Source: Phoronis australis
Lineage: Eukaryota; Phoronida; Phoronidae
DNA: 43,934 nucleotides
Assembly (NCBI GenBank): GCA_002633005.1
Contig: NMRA01000058.1
Location: 913,108-957,041, forward strand
Direction: 5' to 3'
The notes under the pieces are model-generated. The model worked only from the letters and a program-made list of their open reading frames with translations. It was not told the DNA's origin and did no database searches. The position numbers were made by a program, and so were the translations under genes. Below, one piece after another: positions 35,831 to 43,934 of the stretch. The stretch's first letter is position 1. Each line of letters begins with the position of its first letter.

Positions 35831-36972
35831 GAAACCATCATAGCGCTGGAGGAAAATGCTCAAGCTATATTCCCGTAGAACCCCACCTGATGGCATTGAC
35901 ACGATTACAAGTACTTTTTGCCGTTTATGCCATTGGCTAGCCTCAAACAATTCAATGATCCTGACTGGTCTGTGGAAAAGGTTATAAAGCGCTTCCAATT
36001 TTTCAAATAATTTGTCAACTTCAGTTGACGCAGTGGCCAAGACCGAAAGCGCAAGGCTGAGGTTGTGAGAATAACAATGAAAGTATAGAACATGCTGCCG
36101 GTCTAACCCATTGTTCACAAGCGCTTGAAGAACATCGTACTCACCACTCATATTGGAGGCGCCTTCATATGTTTGGGCGATGTGATTGTCAAAGGGTACA
36201 CATTTTCTATTCAGAGCTGTGAGTCTCTCGTTGAATAATTCTTTCGCGGTTGTGCCGAAGGGGCGTTTGCAAAACAATAAATATTCAGAGCATCTTCCGT
36301 CGATCCTAACAACTCTAACGCAAATATTCAGATATTCGTCATTAGAAATGTCCGGAGTAGTATCGGCAATCAAAGTCAATGCTGGAGAATCTCGAATCTT
36401 CTCTACAATGGCTAACATGGTCTCACCTCTAATGGTCTTGTTTGTGTTGTGTTGTGTTGGTGAGAAACGACAATTTGGGCCCAGTTTTACTAATGGCTGA
36501 CTCATTTTCACACTTGATATTACAAGGCATTACCTTTTGTGATTCGTCATTAGCTCATCAAATTTGCCACACATTTTTTTGTTTCAAGAAAATTGCCGGC
36601 ATTCGCATGGTGTTTATTCAGTTATTCTGTGTGACCTCTGAAACGAAAGCCTACCTTACCATGCCTGAGGAATATAACTGTATCGATGATGCGTCTGACA
36701 AGGTGCCTGTTCTGCACTTCTACTTTCTTCTGATCAAGACTGCAGCATTGACATTCGCGTCCGATTTTTCGTGATTTTGCCAGCTTCGTGGGCCTGCCGC
36801 TTTTACGTTTCTGCAAAGCAGGTATACCCCTTGCCACCATGTCGCATATTTCAGCAACGTGCGATTCGCTTTCAATCTCATTACAAATGGGCACAACGGT
36901 ACTTGAAGCATTTAAAGTTTCAAACTGGGGCGTAGCTGAGTCAAAGACATGCATTTGACGCATGTTTTTCAT
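35831..36972 (-). pseudogene. Broken hAT-superfamily transposase (ZMYM1/DUF4371-like)
   Basis: Reading right to left, the first part (36972-36622) ends with a conserved start-of-domain signature, RRIIDTVIFLRHG and FRGHTE, then an in-frame TAA at 36624-36622. A GNFLE-like segment and a frameshift follow before the frame resumes at about 36511 and runs to 35831. The second part has the DUF4371/hAT signatures LIADTTPDIS (acidic active-site Asp), YEGASNMSG, YFHCYSHNLSLAL and a Leu-rich region, then is cut off where the composite repeat begins. The C-terminal dimerisation region is missing. With one stop, one frameshift and a truncation it cannot make an active enzyme. A host gene derived from a hAT element is the alternative, but the lesions argue against it. 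Confidence 0.85.
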
Positions 36973-37277
36973 TGATCATTGAGGCAATATTTAATGGTGC
37001 AAGTACATCGAATGTACACTGAGGGACTCGTCCTCGGTATAGTTAGGTGCATGACATTTCAAAAGGGGATTCGCTTTGCTCCAATCCTAAGCATAGATGA
37101 ACCTGTTTCTGCTACTTTTATGGATTTTTTTTCATAAAATACACTAGCTGTTTGATTTCTTGGTCTCTGAGAACTTTCATCTCCCTGTTCTCGGAACAAG
37201 ACTGATGGTTTCCGATCATCGGGTCTCAAATTGTATTACGCATTTTGACATATGATGAAGTATATCGAAATACACGA
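36973..37277. other. Spacer between the hAT remnant and composite repeat copy 2
   Basis: About 300 bp of AT-rich sequence without recognised genes. It may be the 5' leader of the former transposase or its terminal region; no clear terminal inverted repeat was identified. Confidence 0.4.
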
Positions 37278-37577
37278 ATCATGCAAGCACCCAGGGGGGG
37301 GCTCGAACGACCTCCCCCCCTCCATTTGGGCAAAAAGGTCCGCCACATAGAAACAAAAAGTCCGAAAAAATAAGAAAAAGAACCCACCCGCGGAAAAGGT
37401 GTAGCCCCAGCATATCCGTTAAAGATATTTTTAAGTAAGGATACAGAGGGACAACAACTACCTTCGAAAATTCACTACTTCAAATTTTCCCAAGCAGAAG
37501 TTCGATAGTTCAATACTTTGATTGTCTGCTCACGACTCATTCTCAAGTATACAGGGACAACATCTGGGGCCTGGTTC

Positions 37578-37720
37578 CATGGGCGGCGCACCACAGGGGG
37601 CTGGGGGGCAATAGCCGCCCACTTATTTCATTTCTGCGCTGCCCATGGGCATGGGGGCGCGCACTATAGGGGGCTGGGGGGCTGTGGTCCACCAATTATT
37701 TCAGTGCTGCGCCGCCCATG
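37578..37720. mobile_element. Two 70-bp foldback units inserted in composite copy 2
   Basis: Units 37578-37647 and 37650-37720 each begin catggg(c/g)(g)cg and end t(g)cgc(t/c)gcccatg. They share the core ggggctggggggc and the ttatttca segment with 34229-34298. The equivalent site in composite copy 1 (about 34893-34915) lacks them and reads straight from cagggacatcacg into tcagg, so the insertion happened after the two composite copies diverged. Confidence 0.8.
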
Positions 37721-37980
37721 GGGTCAGGGCTGCGGCGACCAACGACGGTTTTAAATTTAAGAAGAGTGAACGGGACTCCCTGACTTCGTGAAGACTGGCA
37801 GGGACTGGGTGGCCTACTAACTACATTTAGTTTCGATGCGGCCGTGCGCGAGGTTCCTTGGGTGAGGTTGAGGCGCAGCGGCCCTAAACTTTTCAGTCGT
37901 GCTACGATGCGATCTTGACATTGACTTGATAAATGCATCTTGGTTAATAATTCATCAATATTCCTACTTCATATTCTTTT

Positions 37981-38920
37981 AACAAGAGCAACGCGGAGCG
38001 TTGAAATGCGCCCACGAATGCAACGCATATGGTGTGCTTTTACGGTCGTTTATTTGTATCATAAAAATGGCCACTAAATGGAGCAAAAACTCCAATCCAT
38101 ACGAAAACGGTAACATGTCATTGCTTCCTTAATAGAAAGCTATTCACCAAATTTAATAAAAATCTGTCTAGGAACTTCAAAGAAACATAGGAAAACAGAA
38201 TAAAATGAAATTTCCACTAGGTGGCACAGCGTTCGTTGGGTCCGCCTGAAAGTCGTCGTTGTCTGTTGTTAGCTTCATATAAATACACTTACTAAATTTA
38301 ATAAAGATCCTGCTTTAGGGGATACAGCTATGTGCGCAAAACAAAACAAAACAAAACAATCACTACGAAACGCCACAGTAGCCAAAGGCGTCATCGTCAA
38401 CCGTCATCTTTAACACAGAGAACATAAACCCCAATTTTCCGCAAAACCGTCCTTAGAATGGTTTGGTTGATGGAGAGTGGATGCTAAAAAACAAACTCGA
38501 AAACAGCAAAAATGGCCACTAGATGACGCAAAATACCTCGATTCCATCCGAAAACAGGAGGATAGCCTCATCTCACCAATAGATCCCCCCTATATTCAAA
38601 ATTTTATGAAAATCCGTAGAAGACCTTTGAAGATACAAAAGTAAACGTAAAAAAACTAAAATTGCCACAAGGAGGCCCACCGGTAGTCATATCCGTCCGA
38701 AAGCCGTCGTCGTCCGTTGTCAACATCATATAAATACACTTGATAAATTTAGTAAAGATCTTGCAAACGGTTAAGGAGATACAGCCATATAGTATGAAAA
38801 TACATGCCAATTTTCACAATCATCCTTAGAGCATTTTGGTTGATAGAGGACGGACGGACGGAGATGACGGCATAATGCGTCCACATATAAATATGGGGGC
38901 GCATCAAAATGGAAATGTGT
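37981..38920. mobile_element. About 0.95-kb GGACGGACGG repeat element inserted in composite copy 2
   Basis: Absent from the matching place in copy 1. It contains two tandem subunits, one near 38240-38500 and one near 38690-38890, that share gtcgtcgttgtc/gtcgtcgtccgttg, ttcatataaatacactta, aatttaataaagatc, ggatacagc and ttttggttgat. It ends in gaggacggacggacggag and gggggcgcatc, which is roughly the inverse of aaatgcgcccac near its left end. A (AAAAC)n run lies at 38338-38360. No open frame. Confidence 0.68.
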
Positions 38921-39659
38921 ACTCATTAACCGTGTTAAGACATGAGGTCAATTTCGCATGCACATTGAAAATGAATCCAGACAGTAACCATCGCCTCTAG
39001 TTATACAGCCGAGCTAGAAGGTGGTCACTGTCTACATGAAATCCGAATAAAGTGTTTTAGCACCCGGGCGTTGTTTTCGATATAGGTGCATCTAATAACC
39101 GAAGTATCGTTTATTTTTGCTTATAAAAGTATAAAAATTATACACCTGAGTATGAAAGTTTAGATATTTTCAGAGCAGTGAACCTTCGGAGCAGAAAACC
39201 TTCGAAGTAGTGGACTGTTCCCATTTCCAGCGCTGTAAGAAACTTCAGTAACGCGCAAAAATACAAAATAAACAATTTCGTCAAGTCATTCTCCAACTAA
39301 ACTTTTTATTTCCGTCCGAGAATGTAATGAGGTGTAGTCACTCATTTAAGCATGCCTGGTTTGAAATTTTGGCAGGAGGTGACGAGAGAACGTTCTCTTG
39401 CTGGACCACATCCGAATTTGTGTTCCGTTCTTTGCGAACAACCGCCACAGCATCCTCCTCTCTGGTATTAACAAGTTCCGTCTCATCTCAGAAACATAGA
39501 GAGTCACTCGTCGTGTATACAGATTACCCTTCCCTCTAATTAAGCTGCGTCAAGGGCCTTACCGAAAACTCTACAGTGTCGACGTTCGCAAAATGTCAAA
39601 GATCCATCGTTCTAGAAATTTGAATCCCCCCACCGCTCATAATGCTGGCTACGGGCCAG

Positions 39660-40847
39660 CAGTGTATTGTCTATGTACGGACACGTGTTAAGTCGTGCTG
39701 GATTATAACATGGTTGATTAGGATTGCATCATCAAGCCAATATATCATCACCGGAACAAGAGTTCTTATTTTTGATCAACTCACCGTCAAGAGATGGACC
39801 ATTTCAAAACGCATAGTTTTCAGACACTGTAACTATTCAAATGTCTCCAGTCATCTCACGACCACGTTGTCCACAAACAGCGACAAACCTAAATAAAGCC
39901 AGCCGAGGCATATTTCGGTTCCAATGTGTCCAATAAAAAAGCCGCACAAAAGCGCGAAGTCTCTTCTTAACCATCTGCACATTAGTGTCTCCATGCCTCA
40001 ATTAACCCAGGACCCAGTAAACAATGGTAACTGGGTCCTAGGTTCTCATAATTGTTCAACCAAGTGGGTAACGATAGTGAACTCGTTTGACCTTTCAACT
40101 CAGTAGACGATCAATAGGCTTAACAAAGCCGTATCAACGTATGGGCAAGCTGGGTGGTAATGTTCTGTTTCAGCACGAGGACATCACTATACAAAACCAT
40201 GGGATAAGTCAAAGCGATGGTAAACAACCGGTAGGGAAATGTAATGAGTTCAGATGGCGGTAACAATGGTACCGACGCGGCAGTCGACAACACACTTTTA
40301 AGATTAAGCAAATAACGCAGAACTACTAGTACTACACGTTATCAAATATCTGTGAAGCCAATGATAATCGAGAAATTTTACACTGAGATTTTCATATCAC
40401 TTGGGTACAACCGCATGGATTATTCATTATTGACCGGCAAGAAGAATGGCTGAATCACACCAGTACCGGCGAGCACCATGATGCAATACTTCTCACTAAA
40501 TGCACAGACACCACACAGACAGCTTGACAGAGTGAATTCAATAAACAAGTTCATTTCCTTCAAAATTTATTCTACACTACACGTACCTTTTAAACACCGT
40601 CCAAGCTTCTGTCCACTAGCCGTAAATATATCAGTTGAATGAAAACTGCTCACAGAACTATCACCATGACCGAGAGAGAACACAACCGTGTACTACAACA
40701 ACGTGTGTATATTGTGTACATATTTACTATGATCATTCAATATTGCCTGACCCAGTTACTTACGAGTGCTGTGATTGGTCAATGGAAATTCTTTTTCCAT
40801 TGGCGGGAAAATTTGTGTCAATCATGATTCTTCACTCCATTCTCCAA
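39660..40847. other. Flank right of the composite repeat, no gene recognised
   Basis: Mostly unique sequence. Short open frames on both strands (for example 40311-40120 minus) have no family features. I see no RNA gene or clear repeat. Confidence 0.4.
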
Positions 40848-41023
40848 ATTGACCTATCGCAACCTCCGCCCCCTTGCGTAATGTCGACTAACAAACAATG
40901 AGTTTTACCCGGCAATGTGTTGTTGTCGGGTAAAATGGCGGCTTGGAAACGAAGGCGTGTCAATAATGCTGCATTCTAAATGGTCAGTTAAGCCGTCATT
41001 CAAAATTCTGGCGATAGGTCAAT
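40848..41023. mobile_element. 176-bp inverted-repeat element (MITE-like)
   Basis: Perfect 13-bp terminal inverted repeats: attgacctatcgc at 40848-40860 and gcgataggtcaat at 41011-41023. Inside is a second hairpin with arms ttttacccg (40913) and cgggtaaaa (to 40935). Noncoding. No clear target-site duplication was seen. Confidence 0.7.
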
Positions 41024-41030
41024 AGGCGTG

Positions 41031-41176
41031 CGTTCAGTAGACACTAGGACCTACGCTAGGACCTAGCTAAAACCTAGTCAAAGTCACGTGATCTCATTTA
41101 AAATGCACGGCAATATCTCACGTAATCTCGCGAAGTCTTGCTTTTTAGCGAGGTCCTAGTGTTACTGAACGGGAGG
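41031..41176. mobile_element. 146-bp inverted-repeat element (MITE-like)
   Basis: The left end gttcagtagacactaggacct and right end aggtcctagtgttactgaac are inverse copies apart from a one-base gap/mismatch, about 20 bp. Near the left end, three taggacctas-like words are tandem. It starts only a few bases after the neighbouring 176-bp element; a composite or nested insertion is possible. It overlaps small open frames that I do not regard as genes. Confidence 0.7.
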
Positions 41177-41817
41177 CAGCGGTTGCCCTTTATGTCAGTG
41201 CCTTTTGTTAATTCTCATGGTTATCATCGGGAGCTGAAGATAAAAGTTGTATCGGAAACTACTAAACCAATCATGTTCAGACTATACTTGCCTGTCAATA
41301 AATTGGACTTCGGTCCTTTTTGCCAATGTTCTAAGTCTTCTTCAAATGACTCTTTGGTCTGGAATTGGTTCCTACAGTTACGAGTTCTGTTTACCTGGCT
41401 CGGGCAGTTTTATAGTTTTTTGCGGCACCCTCAATTTCCAATTCAACTATAAAAACAATAACAAAAACCTCTCTTGGGCATTCTAGGGTATTACATCTTC
41501 AGTTCGACAAAAAACGCTGTCGCTTATTGCAGCGAACATTTCACTCCTACGTTTTGGCTTAGACCCAGACATCCCGCTTTTATCCTGAAACACTCTTGGT
41601 TTTTAGAATTAAAGAATATTTTTAAACTAGTCAGGTATTCTATGCGAAATGATAATTACTTTTCAATTAAATTAATTATCTTTTGCTTCTGGTGTAATCA
41701 TCAAGAACTTACTAAGGGCTTCTAATGACATCGCTCTTGTGCAATTTGGTTGAAAAACGGCGGAATTATGAAGAGTTTTAAGGTCAGTAAATTCCATAGC
41801 ATGTGTACCCAATTAGA

Positions 41818-41869
41818 TACATGCATACATACATACATACATACATATATACATACATACATACATAGA
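41818..41869. repeat. (CATA)n microsatellite
   Basis: About twelve units of cata with a central tatata interruption. Directly after it, taactcacgca (41872-41882) and tgcgtgagtta (41940-41950) form an 11-bp inverted repeat around about 57 bp, perhaps another tiny element. Confidence 0.85.
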
Positions 41870-42379
41870 CCTAACTCACGCAGCAGACATTAAAATCCAA
41901 AGCGAAGCTCACTGCTATAAACAAAGCGGAAATTTACATTGCGTGAGTTAAATGGTCGGTCTTTCGAGTCCAACCTGGATATTAAATCTTGAAAATGTGT
42001 CGATAATTAACCACAGAGACGTAGAAAAATACATTAGAGAACAAGTCAATGCACCAAAGAGTTGTCTGACGAAAGGGTATAAGTTTTTTTTCGGAAAACT
42101 ATGTTCGAAACATGAAAAGTAAATATGACCAAACTGCGTCACGGTAGTGTTACGGATTAGGTATTATGCTAAATGCAGGGTTACGTTTCTTCTTGTAAAT
42201 TGTTGATAAAAATGCTTTCTACACGAACCAGATCATCTATTTGTATTGTTGACGAGTTGAAGATATATTCAACAGTCTCTCATCGCATTTTGCTGTCATG
42301 TGCAATTAGTCACATCTGGTTTAATTTGTTAATCAAAAGTATTAACATCAAGCATATAGCCTATGTCCTGGTGAGGTAG

Positions 42380-43145
42380 GGACTACCGGGACTAACAAGT
42401 GATTTGTCATTGATCTGAAAGAATAACTGATGTTATTAAATATATTTTTTATTAAAATAAAAAAACGGGCTTGCAATTGAAAATGAAATTATTTGACCTT
42501 TTTTAACTTTTGAAAAAAAAAATAAAAACCAAGCACAGCCTCAGAAGTCGCTTTCGCATTATATCCAGGTTCACATTCACAAGTAACTATTTGACCATCA
42601 ATTCTGCTTTCTTGGTTTTAATAATTCTTATATACGTCTATTTCATGTGTTAGGTTTCAAATATCAATCTGGACCAAGTTGAATTTTAAAATTAAACTGA
42701 CGCCTAACTCGTTCGTCCAAAGCATAACCTTGTTTTTGAGCTCAATTTCAGTTAACTGCACAGATCAAGCATAGTTATCGTGTTTCTTCAGGGGCCTCGT
42801 TCATCCGAGGAAAGGTGCTTGTGTGCCTTCGTGAGAGGGGCATTTTTTCGCCGAGTGAGGGGAAAATCTAACTCCCGATCATCATCAATAGCACACCCGC
42901 CCTGTGCTCTTTCAAATTGTCACCTGTGTGGATACACGTGATTTGAACTTCGGAGAGAACACTAGGATAATTTTTAGGGCCTCTTGATTTTATCAGTCTT
43001 TTTACCGTCTTCATCGGTCTATATCCACATCGCCTCATATACGGTCGACCTCACCTTGCCGAGAGGTGTCGTGTTAACCTTTGAGGAAGGTGACAAACGA
43101 CGCAGCGACGTCAGTGGTTTGTCTGCAGATTGACTGCCTCTATAC
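42380..43145. other. Intergenic stretch, nothing recognised
   Basis: AT-rich sequence with poly-A runs near 42460 and 42520, then a more GC-balanced part from about 42790. No coding, RNA or mobile signatures were found. Confidence 0.4.
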
Positions 43146-43396
43146 TGCCTTCCATCATTCCCGAACTATGAAGCTGCGAAGAAAGCGGATATATCGTTTT
43201 TCGACTTCCTCGAGACCCCGAAATGCTTAGGAAGTAACTCGCGGTAGTGAAGAATGAAAGGTACGATGATAATAGCAAGTATGAGGTCGTGAAACATCTC
43301 CGTGTCTGTGGCCGGCATTTCGTCGACAATTCTGGCTTACCAAAGAACTATCCATGCTTTCTGTTGCCTGTGCATGTTCACAGCGCCTCTCTCTAG
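43146..43396 (+). pseudogene. Degenerate THAP-like zinc-finger fragment
   Basis: Two frames joined by a frameshift near 43240 resemble a THAP DNA-binding domain. The first (43146-43244) has a Cys and an ISFFDF block like the SFxxFP part of THAP. The second (43244-43396) reads ERYDD...KHLRVCGRHF, where C-x2-H matches the last two zinc ligands, then stops at TAG 43394-43396. The first Cys pair is not complete and the AVPTM-like end is absent. It is probably a relic of a P-element/THAP-related transposon or a decayed THAP gene; an intact exon of a gene off the right edge is less likely. Similarity is by eye only. Confidence 0.38.
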
Positions 43397-43921
43397 TATT
43401 TCTTGATCAGTGTATTCCAGTTCGAACTGAGCCTGTGAAACCTAACGATCCGACCCGTGAAGTGTTTGTCGGATGAGCTCTTGACCAAGTCGGGATTGGC
43501 GCCGGGCGAGTTGCCATGTAAACGTTTATTATTCTGCGTTCTGTTTCAAAATGAATTATTCTCATCCTAATTAATGCTTATATAAACTGAAACAAAGTCT
43601 GTCTCATTAGATACAATTTGTAATGCCTTTGCAGTATTCGTGAATGCAAATGTTGAGAAGCCAGCAATGAATAAACCACTGCGTTACCGGCTTTTGATGC
43701 TGGCAATCAGTAATTGACCGGGCACCTAGGCCGTGTGAGCGCATGCTAATTCAGTGTTTGCTGACAGAAAGCCGTTGTGAAACAATTAACAATTACTCGA
43801 TTTTATATGCTATGGTCACTTGTTTGGGGAATCTTTATTTAGAAATACGAATACATTATTCAAATCATTGCTACTGTACAACCTCTTCCCTGACTGCTTG
43901 TGGAAGGGGAACCCGACTTCG

Positions 43922-43934
43922 CCCCCCCCCCCCC
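43922..43934. repeat. Terminal poly-C run
   Basis: The window ends in at least 13 consecutive C bases. Together with the N in another C run at 33641, this suggests a homopolymer at or near an assembly break. It also fits the C/G-run ends of the local repeats. Confidence 0.7.

Larger units (their letters stand above)
33600..35831 (+). repeat. Composite repeat, copy 1 (left of the hAT pseudogene)
   Basis: Shares four blocks in the same order with 37278-39659: a G/C-run start followed by ccgcggaaa and tatccgttaaagat (33650-33695); an array of short ctactccgaaggttc-like words (34563-34660); a central block around gaacgggactc...cgtgaagactg...agcctactaactacatttagtttcga (34950-35020); and a right part with inverted ttcggagtagtg words (35338-35395) running through gcgtcaaggcc...gaaaactctacagtgtcgacgtt to aatgctggctacg. 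About 0.85 kb near 33710-34560 is not matched in the other copy. Noncoding; an open frame at 35506-35814 is only sequence shared with copy 2. Confidence 0.75.
37278..39659 (+). repeat. Composite repeat, copy 2 (right of the hAT pseudogene)
   Basis: Direct-orientation relative of 33600-35831. It starts with catgcaagcacccaggggggg, a sequence similar to the terminal repeat of the transposon at 26823-27537, and ends aatgctggctacgggcc. Shared blocks include tatccgttaaagat (37420), gaacgggactccctgacttcgtgaagactg (37768), cctactaactacatttagtttcga (37812), ataaccgaagt.tcgtttattt (39090) and gaaaactctacagtgtcgacgtt (39565). Relative to copy 1 it has gained two 70-bp foldback units (37578-37720) and about 1 kb at 37981-39040. 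Confidence 0.75.

Noticed and set aside
36186-36774. Plus-strand open frames over the hAT region
   Set aside because: They are antisense shadows of the transposase coding strand.
33600-39659. LTR retrotransposon with direct terminal repeats
   Set aside because: The flanking copies are direct repeats, but the interior is a reverse-oriented hAT transposase without reverse transcriptase, primer-binding site or TG...CA ends.
40635-41486. Several plus-strand open frames of 62-104 residues
   Set aside because: They overlap two inverted-repeat mini-elements and show no family motifs, signal peptide or splice context.

Overview
The window is nuclear DNA of an invertebrate animal. It is AT-rich, its genes have many short exons with GT-AG introns of roughly 0.2-3 kb, it carries tRNA-derived SINEs, and all three protein-coding genes are animal families. 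Nothing in it fixes the phylum. The exon-rich LCMT2 gene and the repeat load suggest a marine invertebrate, but that is inference.

Layout. (1) Positions 1-7391, minus strand: the 5' two thirds of MINDY3 (FAM188A), a Lys48-linkage-specific deubiquitinase. Six coding exons are visible and the 3' exons lie beyond the left edge. Intron 1 holds a 33-bp minisatellite and a large inverted-repeat cluster. (2) Positions 7392-7731: a short head-to-head intergenic stretch, a candidate bidirectional promoter. (3) Positions 7732-20105, plus strand: complete LCMT2/TYW4, the last enzyme of wybutosine synthesis on tRNA-Phe. It has 13 exons and encodes 756 residues, with tRNA-like SINEs and a 53-bp minisatellite in its introns. 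(4) Positions 20106-23602: intergenic. (5) Positions 23603-31899, minus strand: a complete nine-exon light-chain amino-acid transporter of the SLC7 LAT group, 495 residues, converging on LCMT2. (6) Positions 31900-43934: about 12 kb with no recognisable host gene, filled with repeats. Two related composite repeats in direct orientation flank a broken hAT-type transposase. Small foldback units, two inverted-repeat mini-elements, microsatellites and a degenerate THAP-like zinc finger are also present.

The three genes do different jobs: ubiquitin-chain trimming, tRNA modification and amino-acid uptake. Their proximity gives no evidence of a shared pathway, although MINDY3 and LCMT2 may share a promoter. 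I did not find a convincing new multi-gene system. The most informative signals are the exon-rich LCMT2 gene and its head-to-head arrangement, and the repeats whose mobility can be read from target-site duplications or filled/empty-site comparison. Exon coordinates were read by eye from splice signals, phase and remembered family conservation, with no database search.
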